DNA from: Comamonadaceae bacterium
GTDB taxonomy: Bacteria; Pseudomonadota; Gammaproteobacteria; Burkholderiales; Burkholderiaceae_C
Length of the DNA: 36,054 nt
Assembly (NCBI GenBank): GCA_947451385.1
Contig: CANFYZ010000035.1
Span: 1 to 36,054 of the forward strand
Reading direction: 5' to 3'
Every line of letters starts with the position of its first letter. Positions within the stretch are counted from its first letter, which is position 1. The notes below the pieces were generated by a model, which had not been told where the DNA came from, ran no database searches, and saw only the letters and a program-made list of their open reading frames with translations. This document shows, piece after piece, positions 1 to 6,983 of the stretch. Position numbers and translations under genes: made by a program.

Positions 1-309
1 GGCGGCGGCGCGACGGGTTGGAACGCGCCCAGCACCACGCCCTGGTTCGAGTCGGCGCTGAATGCCGCCAGCTTGGCGCACTTTGGCGCGCCGGTGGGCT
101 ACATCGGCCAGGGCGGCACGATCCCCCTGATGAACATGCTGAGCCAAGGTTTTCCGACGGCGCAAATGATGGTCTGCGGCGTGCTCGGCCCCAAGAGCAA
201 CGCCCACGGCCCGAACGAGTTTTTGCATGTGCCCTACGCCAAGCGGCTCACCGCCGCCGTGGCGCAAGTGATTGCCCAAATGCCCGCGCACACCGATGTC
301 GCTGTCTGA
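1..309 (+). CDS. M20-family metallopeptidase, C-terminal fragment
   Basis: Partial gene: the frame is open from the first base and stops with TGA at 307-309, leaving 102 residues. The segment GPKSNAHGPNEFLHVPYAKR near the end resembles the C-terminal part of M20 zinc peptidases, where a His and the NE pair lie close to the dimetal site. The stretch before it (GGGATGWNAPSTTPWFESAL) also fits an M20 catalytic domain. M20 enzymes are cytosolic exo- or dipeptidases or acyl-amino-acid hydrolases; the substrate cannot be told from this fragment. The next gene overlaps its end, so the two are probably co-transcribed. The family is fairly sure, the specificity unknown. Confidence 0.75.
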   Translation, partial: GGGATGWNAPSTTPWFESALNAASLAHFGAPVGYIGQGGTIPLMNMLSQGFPTAQMMVCGVLGPKSNAHGPNEFLHVPYAKRLTAAVAQVIAQMPAHTDVAV

Positions 310-1162
310 CATGGGCGCTGCAAACGAAGATTTTTTCATCAGCACACAAAGAGGCCTGTCGGGTCAGCTGGCGGTCTACGACTGGCCTGCCCCCGTGGGC
401 CCGGTGCGCGGGCGCGTGTTGCTGGTGCACGGTCTGGGTGAGCACATGGGGCGCTACGCGCACGTGGCGGAGCAGCTGCGGTCTTGGGGGTTTGCGGTGC
501 GCGGCTACGACCACTACGGCCATGGCCGCTCCGAAGGGCCGCGTGGCGACATGGAGAGCGCGCGTGGCTTGATGGGCGATTTGGCCTGCATGATCGACGT
601 GACGCGCCAGCTCAGCCTGGCACAGGGCAAGCCCTTGATCTTGCTCGGTCACAGCCTGGGCGGCTTGATTACCGCCCACGCCGTGGCCACGCAACTGCGC
701 CCGGTGGACGGCTTGGTCTTGTCCTCACCGGCCCTGGCCACCTCGGCCAATGCGGTGCAAAAAATGCTGCTGGCGGTGGTGCCTAGGCTGGCACCGCATC
801 TGCGCCTGGACAACGGCTTGAAGGCCGACTTTGTGGCGCGCGATCCGCAGGTGGTGCAAGCCTATCTGGCCGACCCGCTGGTGCACCGCCGCATCTCAGC
901 CGGGCTGGCGCAATGGATCGTGCAGCAAGGCCCGCTCACCGTGGCGCAGGCGGCTGAATGGTCTGTGCCCACTCTGCTGATGTACGCCGAAGTGGACCGC
1001 CTGGTGGACCCGGCAGGCAGCGCGCAGTTTGCCCAGCGGGCACCCGCCTGTGTGCAAGCGCACTGCTTTGAAGGCATGTACCACGAGATCTTCAACGACC
1101 CGGGCAAAGCCTCTGTGTTTGCGCAGCTCAAGGCGTGGCTGGACGCGCAGTTTTCTGCTTGA
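296..1162 (+). CDS. Alpha/beta hydrolase, monoacylglycerol lipase-like (S33 family)
   Basis: Alpha/beta-hydrolase of 288 residues. It has the VLLVHGLGEH oxyanion-loop segment, the YDHYGHGRSEG loop typical of monoacylglycerol lipases, and the nucleophile elbow GHSLGG with Ser about residue 120. The likely acid is the Asp in MYAEVDRLVDP and the base is the His in GMYHEIFND, so the triad is complete. Likely reaction: hydrolysis of monoacylglycerol or a lysophospholipid-like ester in the cytosol. Starts are possible at 272, 296 (ATG) and 311 (ATG). I prefer 296 because it overlaps the upstream peptidase by only 14 bp. Its 3' end overlaps the convergent transporter gene by 35 bp. Confidence 0.85.
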   Translation: MSLSDMGAANEDFFISTQRGLSGQLAVYDWPAPVGPVRGRVLLVHGLGEHMGRYAHVAEQLRSWGFAVRGYDHYGHGRSEGPRGDMESARGLMGDLACMIDVTRQLSLAQGKPLILLGHSLGGLITAHAVATQLRPVDGLVLSSPALATSANAVQKMLLAVVPRLAPHLRLDNGLKADFVARDPQVVQAYLADPLVHRRISAGLAQWIVQQGPLTVAQAAEWSVPTLLMYAEVDRLVDPAGSAQFAQRAPACVQAHCFEGMYHEIFNDPGKASVFAQLKAWLDAQFSA

Positions 1163-2306
1163 CGAGCAACCACAACAAAGCCACCGCGGTCAGGCTCACG
1201 GGCAGCAAGGAGCCGATGTTCAGCCAAGTCCAGCCCTGAGTGGTGACCAAGGCCCCGGAGGCAAATGAGGTGAGCGCCATGGTGGCGAACACACAGAAGT
1301 TGATGGCCGCTTGCGCACGGTCTTTTTCTTCGGGCCGCCAGGCCTGCATCGACAGCGTGGTGCTGCCGGTGAACAAAAAGTTCCACCCCAGGCCGAGCAA
1401 AAACAGGGCAATGACGAACTGGTGCAGATCGACGCCGTTCAAGGCCACCGCAATGCAGGCAAAGTTCAGCAACACCCCCACGCCCATGATGGGCAGGGTG
1501 CCGAATTTCTTGATCAGGTGGCCGGTGAAAAAACCCGGCGCGAACATGCCAATCACATGCCACTCCAGCACCAGCGCCGCATCGCTGAAGCTGTAGCCGC
1601 ACACCTGCATCGCCAGCGGCGTGGCGGCCATGAGCAAGTTCATCACGCCGTAACCCAATGCCGCGGCCGCGGCGGCGACGATGAAAATGGGCTGGCGCAT
1701 GATCTCTTTCAAGGGTCGGCCCTCACTGGCGCCCACCACTTTGGCGGGCACGGCCGGAAAGCGGATGAAGGCCATCAACACCATGCCCACCAGCGCCACC
1801 CCCACCAACGCCAGATACGCGCCCATGAACGGCGTGTCCAACCAGCCTTTGGTGCGCGCAGCCAAGTTGGGGCCGACGATGGCACCGATCAAGCCCCCGG
1901 CCAAGACCAACGACACCGCTTTTTCGCGGAACGCCGGGGCCGACAACTCGGCCGCGGCAAAACGGTACAACTGCCCGTTGGCGCTGTAATAGCCCGCCAC
2001 CATGGTGGCGCACACCAACAGGGCAAAGTTTTTCTCTTGTGCGGCATAAGCGCAGAGCAAGGCAGAGAGCAAGCCCACCGCCAAGCCCATTTGGAACGAG
2101 CCCTTGCGCCCAAAGCGGCTTTGCGTGCGGGCCACCAAGCCGGTGGACAACGCACCGCCCACCACATAGCCCATGACGGGCAGGGTGGCCATCCAACCCA
2201 CCGGGGCCAAACTCAAGCCGACCAAGCCGTTGATGGCGATGAAGGTGACGTTGTTGGTCAAGAAAATTCCCTGGCAGAGGGCCAGCAAGAGCAGGTTGGT
2301 GTTCAT
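1128..2306 (-). CDS. MFS transporter
   Basis: Integral membrane protein of 392 residues with about twelve hydrophobic segments in two halves. The loop TQSRFGRKGSFQ between TM2 and TM3 is a degenerate form of the major-facilitator GxxxDRxGRR motif, supporting MFS membership. The N-terminus (MNTNLLLLALCQGIFLTNN) enters the first helix at once, as usual for the family. The ATG at 2304-2306 begins the long hydrophobic frame. The substrate is unknown; nothing nearby points to one. The gene is convergent with the hydrolase (35 bp of shared coding DNA) and divergent from trhO. Its start lies 87 bp from the trhO start, so the promoters share that interval. Confidence 0.85.
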   Translation of the reverse strand: MNTNLLLLALCQGIFLTNNVTFIAINGLVGLSLAPVGWMATLPVMGYVVGGALSTGLVARTQSRFGRKGSFQMGLAVGLLSALLCAYAAQEKNFALLVCATMVAGYYSANGQLYRFAAAELSAPAFREKAVSLVLAGGLIGAIVGPNLAARTKGWLDTPFMGAYLALVGVALVGMVLMAFIRFPAVPAKVVGASEGRPLKEIMRQPIFIVAAAAAALGYGVMNLLMAATPLAMQVCGYSFSDAALVLEWHVIGMFAPGFFTGHLIKKFGTLPIMGVGVLLNFACIAVALNGVDLHQFVIALFLLGLGWNFLFTGSTTLSMQAWRPEEKDRAQAAINFCVFATMALTSFASGALVTTQGWTWLNIGSLLPVSLTAVALLWLLVKQKTARPATP

Positions 2307-2393
2307 GTGGTCAGTGTACCGGGGTGGTTTGCTGCAGAGGACACGGCGTGCTTCTTAGGCGACTCGGGCAAGCGACTTGGGCACAATAGCGCC

Positions 2394-4061
2394 ATGTTTG
2401 CCTCGCCCTCATTGCCCCTGACAGACGCCGCTGCGACCCCGTACCTGACGGCGGCTTTTTACAAGTTTGTTGCGCTGCCCGATTACACCGAGCGCAAAGC
2501 GCCTTTGCTGGCTTTTTGCGAAGCCCGCCAAGTCAAAGGCTTGATTTTGTTGGCGCACGAAGGCATCAACAGCACGATTGCTGGCGCACCCGATGACGTC
2601 CACGCCGTGCTGGCCTATTTGCGCCAGGACCCGCTGTTGGCTGACTTGCAGCACAAAGAATCGATCTCGGCCAAGCCGCCGTTCTACCGCATGAAGGTGC
2701 GGCTGAAAAAAGAGATCGTGACCCTGGGCGTGCCCGGCATCAGCCCGACGCAGATGGCGGGCACCTATGTGAAACCGCAAGACTGGAACGAGCTGATCAC
2801 GGACCCGGAGGTGGTGGTGGTCGACACGCGCAACGATTACGAGGTGGAAATCGGCACCTTTGCGGGGGCGATCAATCCGAACATTCAAAGCTTTTCGCAG
2901 CTGCCCGACTGGGTGAGCCAAGCGCAAGCGCTGCAAGAAAAAACCGGGCGCAAACCCAAGGTCGCGATGTTTTGCACCGGCGGCATCCGCTGCGAAAAAT
3001 CCACCTCGCTGATGCGCGCCCAAGGCTATGACGAGGTGTACCACTTAGAAGGCGGCATTCTCAAATACCTGGAAACCGTGCCGCCCGAGCACAGCCTGTG
3101 GCAAGGCGAATGCTTTGTGTTTGACGAGCGTGTCTCGGTCGGTCACGGCCTGGTGCCTGGCCCGCACCAACTCTGCCGCTGCTGCCGCAACCCGCTGCCC
3201 GAAGGCGCGCTGGACTCGCCCTTGTACGAAGCCGGGGTCAGCTGCCCGCGCTGCCACGACCACACCAGCGAAGCGCAAAAAAACAGCGCCCGCGAACGCC
3301 AACGCCAATGGGAAAAAGCCAAGGCCAGTGCACAAACTCACATTGGCGCGACGCACCCCGCCCATGACACGGCGGCGCGCACCGCTGCGCTGCTGCCACC
3401 GGGCTCGCCCGTGCTGTATTCGTTCCGCCGTTGCCCCTACGCCATGCGCGCCAGGCTGGCGCTGCAAGTGGCCGGTGTGCGCTGCGAGTTGCGCGAAGTC
3501 GCGCTCAAGCAAAAGCCCGAGGCGCTGCTGCAAGCCTCTGCCAAAGGCACGGTGCCCGTGCTGGTATTGCCGGACCGGGTGATTGAACAGAGCCTGGACA
3601 TTCTGCTGTGGGCCTTGGCGCAGCATGACCCTGAAAGTTGGCTGCCCACTGACGCCGCAATGCAGGCCGACGCGCTGCAACTGGTGGCGCAATGCGACGG
3701 GGACTTCAAACACCATTTGGACCGCTACAAATACCCGAACCGCTATGACTTGCCGGACGGCGCAGCGGATGGATTGGCGCACCGCACCCAAGGCGCCGCC
3801 TGGCTGGCCACGCTGGAAACGCGCCTTGCGGCGCAAGGCTTTGTGGTGGACCGCCAATGGCGCTGGGCCGACGCGGCCATTGCACCCTTTGTGCGCCAGT
3901 ATGCCCGCACCGACGCGGCTTGGTTTGCCGCGCAGCCCTGGCCCGCTTTGCAAGCGTGGCTGGCGACGTTTGAAGCGTCAACGGCTTTCGGCCGAGTGAT
4001 GAAAAGCCACAAGCCTTGGCAGCTGGGGCAGACGCAGGTTACTTTTCCGGAAACCGACTGA
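2394..4061 (+). CDS. trhO: TrhO-type tRNA uridine(34) hydroxylase fused to a GST-like domain
   Basis: Protein of 555 residues, well beyond the roughly 300-350 usual for TrhO (YceA). Residues about 1-310 are TrhO: an N-terminal acylphosphatase-like fold (GLILLAHEGINSTIAG), then a rhodanese domain with the catalytic loop FCTGGIRCEKS (Cys about 194), then a cysteine-rich tail (CRCCRNP and SCPRC). TrhO makes 5-hydroxyuridine at tRNA wobble position 34. From about residue 340 comes a complete GST-like unit: a thioredoxin-fold start YSFRRCPYAMRARLAL, the cis-Pro segment GTVPVLVL, an IEQS glutathione-type loop, and a helical C-terminal half ending near 550. The frame is open far upstream, but ATG 2394 begins the conserved protein. 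A CACAAT box just upstream puts the predicted transcript start at or near this ATG. Confidence 0.88.
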   Translation: MFASPSLPLTDAAATPYLTAAFYKFVALPDYTERKAPLLAFCEARQVKGLILLAHEGINSTIAGAPDDVHAVLAYLRQDPLLADLQHKESISAKPPFYRMKVRLKKEIVTLGVPGISPTQMAGTYVKPQDWNELITDPEVVVVDTRNDYEVEIGTFAGAINPNIQSFSQLPDWVSQAQALQEKTGRKPKVAMFCTGGIRCEKSTSLMRAQGYDEVYHLEGGILKYLETVPPEHSLWQGECFVFDERVSVGHGLVPGPHQLCRCCRNPLPEGALDSPLYEAGVSCPRCHDHTSEAQKNSARERQRQWEKAKASAQTHIGATHPAHDTAARTAALLPPGSPVLYSFRRCPYAMRARLALQVAGVRCELREVALKQKPEALLQASAKGTVPVLVLPDRVIEQSLDILLWALAQHDPESWLPTDAAMQADALQLVAQCDGDFKHHLDRYKYPNRYDLPDGAADGLAHRTQGAAWLATLETRLAAQGFVVDRQWRWADAAIAPFVRQYARTDAAWFAAQPWPALQAWLATFEASTAFGRVMKSHKPWQLGQTQVTFPETD

Positions 4062-4091
4062 ATCCGAGAAGACATCTTCCAACGGTAAGCA

Positions 4092-4129
4092 CATGCGCAA
4101 TGGTAACAAATGCGTTACCATTGCGCATG
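4092..4129. promoter_or_regulatory. Perfect 16-bp-arm inverted repeat over the toxin start (probable operator)
   Basis: Left arm CATGCGCAATGGTAAC (4092-4107), spacer AAATGC, right arm GTTACCATTGCGCATG (4114-4129). The arms match at all 16 positions, and the last three bases of the right arm are the start codon of the HigB-type toxin. Type II toxin-antitoxin operons are normally autoregulated by the antitoxin binding a palindrome at the promoter, which is the simplest reading. If transcription starts upstream, the RNA would also form a strong hairpin hiding the start codon. Confidence 0.7.
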
Positions 4130-4483
4130 GCAATCAAAGTCGAAGAGTACATCCGCGAGGATGCATCCATCCCCTACAAAGAGTGGTTTGACGGCCTGTC
4201 ACCACAGGCTGCCGCCAAGGTGACCGTTGCCAAACTGCGCATAGAGCTCGGCAATACATCGAGCATCAAGTGGTTTGATGGCATGGGTGAGTACGTCATT
4301 GATTGGGGACCTGGTTACCGAATTTACCTTGCGAAAGACGGTGACACGCTCATTGTTCTTTTTGGCGGAGGTACCAAGCGTGGACAGCAACGGGACATCG
4401 ATAAAGCCAAGGAATTATGGGCCGAGTACAAAGCTCGAAAAAAAGCAATGCACGTCAAGATAAGTAGCAAACACAAGAGGTGA
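4127..4483 (+). CDS. RelE/HigB-type addiction-module toxin
   Basis: Small protein of 118 residues of the RelE/HigB superfamily (addiction-module killer subgroup). Hallmarks are the N-terminal VEEYIREDASIPYKEWFDGL, then KLRIELGNTSSIKWFDGMGE, the core strand GPGYRIYLAKDGDTLIVLFGGGTKRGQQRDI and a basic C-terminus. Such toxins are ribosome-dependent mRNA endonucleases; activity here is inferred from family membership. ATG 4127 gives the family's usual MAIKVEEYI start, while an in-frame ATG at 4100 would lie inside the palindrome. The antitoxin begins 4 bp after the stop. Toxin-first order is typical of higBA. Codon use is more AT-rich than in the flanking genes, hinting at acquisition. Confidence 0.88.
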   Translation: MAIKVEEYIREDASIPYKEWFDGLSPQAAAKVTVAKLRIELGNTSSIKWFDGMGEYVIDWGPGYRIYLAKDGDTLIVLFGGGTKRGQQRDIDKAKELWAEYKARKKAMHVKISSKHKR

Positions 4484-4487
4484 ATAA

Positions 4488-4808
4488 ATGGCACTGACTA
4501 GAAATTTCAAAGCGACTGTCATTGAACGAGTTCAGAGCGACGCCTTTTTTGCGCAGGCGCTTCTGGATGAAGCCGCCACATTGTTTCTCAATGGGGAACC
4601 CGAAACAGCACGCCTGATTCTGCGTGACCTGGTCAACGCCACCCTAGGATTTGAGCAACTGGCGGCACTCACGGCCAAGCCCAGCAAAAGTCTGCACCGC
4701 ATGCTTTCACCAACGGGCAACCCCAGCATGGATAACCTGGCGGCCATTTTCCGGGCCGTGCGTGAGAAGCTTCAGGTCAGCCTGTCTGCGCATTCGGTTG
4801 CAGTCTGA
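4488..4808 (+). CDS. HigA-like helix-turn-helix antitoxin
   Basis: Protein of 106 residues placed directly after the toxin (toxin stop 4481-4483, ATG 4488, AGAGG Shine-Dalgarno just upstream inside the toxin's last codons). Its second half (LILRDLVNATLGFEQLAALTAKPSKSLHRMLSP, then NPSMDNLAAIFRAVREKL) fits the Xre/Cro-type helix-turn-helix of addiction-module antidote proteins: helix, turn at TAKPSK, recognition helix, then the NPSMDNLAAIF helix. The N-terminal half probably wraps the toxin. Expected roles are to neutralise the upstream toxin and repress the operon through the palindrome at 4092-4129. Confidence 0.85.
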   Translation: MALTRNFKATVIERVQSDAFFAQALLDEAATLFLNGEPETARLILRDLVNATLGFEQLAALTAKPSKSLHRMLSPTGNPSMDNLAAIFRAVREKLQVSLSAHSVAV

Positions 4809-5019
4809 ATTGCGTCATCTCTCATGAACGCACGAATTGACGGCGGCGAAGTGATTGGAGGGCTATGTCGAGACCTCTCGAATAGAAAAGTATGCTGGCG
4901 ATTACTTTCTGTCCCTCATGCAAAAGGCGCTATGACAGATAACTCCGCGAAGTAACCCTCTCTGGTGAGCTCAACCCTGAAAAATTCAATGCCCAAGGGT
5001 TTAGCGCAAATAGAGTGCT
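4809..5019. other. Intergenic stretch with no supported gene
   Basis: This 211-bp gap lies between the antitoxin stop and the convergent rsmE stop. It holds only short open stretches: an ATG-started 43-codon frame at 4824-4955 and a TTG-started 26-codon frame at 4855-4935. Near 4965-5030 an unstarted frame reads SGELNPEKFNAQGFSANRV. None has a Shine-Dalgarno or a family I recognise. It may hold a decayed gene tail. I see no clear terminator. Confidence 0.4.
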
Positions 5020-5736
5020 TCAAGCCAAAGTCAACGCCGCCAACACCGCCAGCGGTGCGGTCTCGGCGCGCAGCACGCGGGGCCCCAGGGTCACCGGCAC
5101 AAAGCCTGCGGCCAGGGCAAGGGCCTCTTCAGCCGCAGTCAAACCGCCTTCGGGTCCGCTGAGCAGGGTCACGTCAGAGTGACCTTGCACTGCGGCGTGC
5201 AGCGGCTGGGTGCCCGGCGACAAGGACAAGACTAAACGCAGACCACTCGTGGCCGGATGCAGCGTCAACCAAGCCGCCAAGGTCTCCGCCGGTTCAATGC
5301 GGGTGACGCGGTTGCGCCCGCATTGCTCGCTGGCCGCCACGGCCACGCCTTGCCAATGCGCTAATTTTTTCTCTGCGCGCTCGCCCTTGAGCTTGAGCAC
5401 GCTGCGCTCAGCGATCACAGGGGTCAGGCTGGCCGCGCCCAGTTCGGTGGCTTTTTCCACCAGCCAGTCCATGCGTTCATTGGCGGTGATGCCGGCCAGC
5501 AAATGCACGGCACAGGCGGCTTCGCGTTCGGTGGCGCTGTGTGCGCCGATCTGCACCTCCACGTCGGAGCGGCCCATGCGCGTGACGCTGGCTTCAAACT
5601 CGCCGCCTTGGCCGTTGAACAGCGTCAGGCCGTCGCCCGGCTGCAGGCGCAGCACCTGCACATGGCGTGCCGCCGAGGGCGGCAGGCTCAGCACATCGCC
5701 CGTGTGCAAGGGCATGGGGCAGTAAAAACGGGCCAT
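5020..5736 (-). CDS. rsmE: 16S rRNA (uracil(1498)-N3)-methyltransferase
   Basis: Protein of 238 residues, the usual RsmE length. It has an N-terminal PUA-like domain (LPPSAARHVQVLRLQPGDGLTLFNGQG) and a C-terminal SPOUT knot with the AdoMet-binding motifs LLSGPEGGLTAAEE and LGPRVLRAETAPLAVLAAL. It uses AdoMet to methylate N3 of U1498 in helix 44 of 16S rRNA. The frame extends upstream, but ATG 5734-5736 (MARFYCPMPL) is chosen because it matches the family start and lies 2 bp after the amgK stop (TGA-GC-ATG), indicating a translationally coupled operon. A second rRNA-modifying gene, ksgA, lies about 5 kb away on the other strand. Confidence 0.93.
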   Translation of the reverse strand: MARFYCPMPLHTGDVLSLPPSAARHVQVLRLQPGDGLTLFNGQGGEFEASVTRMGRSDVEVQIGAHSATEREAACAVHLLAGITANERMDWLVEKATELGAASLTPVIAERSVLKLKGERAEKKLAHWQGVAVAASEQCGRNRVTRIEPAETLAAWLTLHPATSGLRLVLSLSPGTQPLHAAVQGHSDVTLLSGPEGGLTAAEEALALAAGFVPVTLGPRVLRAETAPLAVLAALTLA

Positions 5737-5738
5737 GC

Positions 5739-6863
5739 TCACATGCGCCCGTAGGCGAAACCGGTTTGGGTTGGGATGTTTTCCACCTCGTCCACCAGAT
5801 GCAGCAAGGGCTTGAGTTCGCGGTAACGCTGCGCGGTGCTGCGGATGTAGTGAATAAAACGCGGCGTGTCGGCCAGGTATTTGTCTTTGCCATCGCGCAG
5901 CGTGAGGCGCGCAAAAATCCCCGCTACTTTGAGGTGGCGCTGCAGGCCCATCCACTCCACGGCGCGGTAGAACGCACCAAAGTCTTGGCCCCAGTCTTCG
6001 TGGTTGAGCAGGCCAACTTTGCGGGCTTTTTCCCAGTAGCGCACGGTGACGTCGAGCACAAAATCTTCTTCCCAAGTCAAAAAGGCATCGCGCATCAGGC
6101 TGGCCACGTCGTACGTCACCGGCCCGTACACCGCGTCCTGAAAGTCCAACACGCCCAGGCGCAGGTCGTCGGCCTGGGTCGGCATCATCAGATTGCGCGG
6201 CATGAAGTCGCGGTGCACGAACACACTGGGCGCGGCCAGGTTGTGTTGCACGATGTGCGCGAAGGCCACGTTCAAGGTGTCGCGCATCTTGCCTTCGACT
6301 TTCAGGCCGCGGTGCTGTGCCAGATACCAGTCGGGGAACAAACTCAGCTCGCGGTTCAGCAGGGCCGCGTCATAGGCCGGCAAAACGCCGGGCTTGGAGG
6401 CCAGTTGCCAGTCGATCAGCGCGTCCACCGCTTGCAGGTACAAGGCCAAATTGGCCGAGGGGTTCGCCGTGTCGATGGCTTGCATCATGGTGGTGGTGCC
6501 CAAATCGGTGAGCAGCATGAAACCGTGGGCCGCGTCCCAGTCCAACACCTCGGGGGCTTTCAAGCCAGCGGCCTGCATCAGTTGCGCCACCTGCACAAAG
6601 GGCTGGCAGTTTTCTTTGTCGGGCGGCGCGTCCATCACGATGCGGCTGGCGCCGTGCTCGGTATCGAGTCGCAAATAACGCCGAAAACTGGCATCGGCCG
6701 AGGCGATGCGCAAGCTGCCTGGACGCAAGGCTTGGGCGGGCGCGATGCGCGCCAGCCAGGCTTCGAAAGCAGCCTGCCTTTGGGGGTCGGCCCAGGGCAC
6801 CGAAACAGGGTCGGACTGCATACCCGGTGGGGGCGTGTCGGCGGGGGTGTAAAGAGTTGTCAC
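5739..6863 (-). CDS. amgK: Cell-wall amino-sugar kinase AmgK (aminoglycoside phosphotransferase fold)
   Basis: Protein of 374 residues with the APH kinase fold. It carries the catalytic-loop motif VFVHRDFMPRNLM (base Asp about 219, metal-binding Asn), LDFQDA for the second metal Asp, and the AmgK-like SADASFRRYLR and FMLLTDLG segments. AmgK phosphorylates N-acetylmuramate and N-acetylglucosamine at the anomeric carbon for peptidoglycan recycling to UDP-MurNAc, bypassing de novo synthesis and conferring fosfomycin tolerance in pseudomonads. Its location next to lptD-surA-ksgA matches Pseudomonas gene order. The partner murU is not adjacent but sits at 17514-18296. The chosen start is GTG 6863 (protein MTTLYTPAD); a downstream ATG giving MQSDPVSVPW is possible. 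Confidence 0.88.
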   Translation of the reverse strand: MTTLYTPADTPPPGMQSDPVSVPWADPQRQAAFEAWLARIAPAQALRPGSLRIASADASFRRYLRLDTEHGASRIVMDAPPDKENCQPFVQVAQLMQAAGLKAPEVLDWDAAHGFMLLTDLGTTTMMQAIDTANPSANLALYLQAVDALIDWQLASKPGVLPAYDAALLNRELSLFPDWYLAQHRGLKVEGKMRDTLNVAFAHIVQHNLAAPSVFVHRDFMPRNLMMPTQADDLRLGVLDFQDAVYGPVTYDVASLMRDAFLTWEEDFVLDVTVRYWEKARKVGLLNHEDWGQDFGAFYRAVEWMGLQRHLKVAGIFARLTLRDGKDKYLADTPRFIHYIRSTAQRYRELKPLLHLVDEVENIPTQTGFAYGRM

Positions 6864-6983
6864 GGGGGCTGGATGGATTCGGTGGGAGCGCTGGCGCTCA
6901 TGGATAATCCATTCTACAAACCCTGTCAGCGCCCATGGCGTGCCCAGCCGCCGGATGGCTTTCTTTTCACCCCTTGAGACGCT

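Noticed and set aside
1311..2393. Long N-terminal extension of the TrhO frame
   Set aside because: It runs antisense through the MFS transporter with a Gln/His-rich translation; family similarity begins only at ATG 2394.
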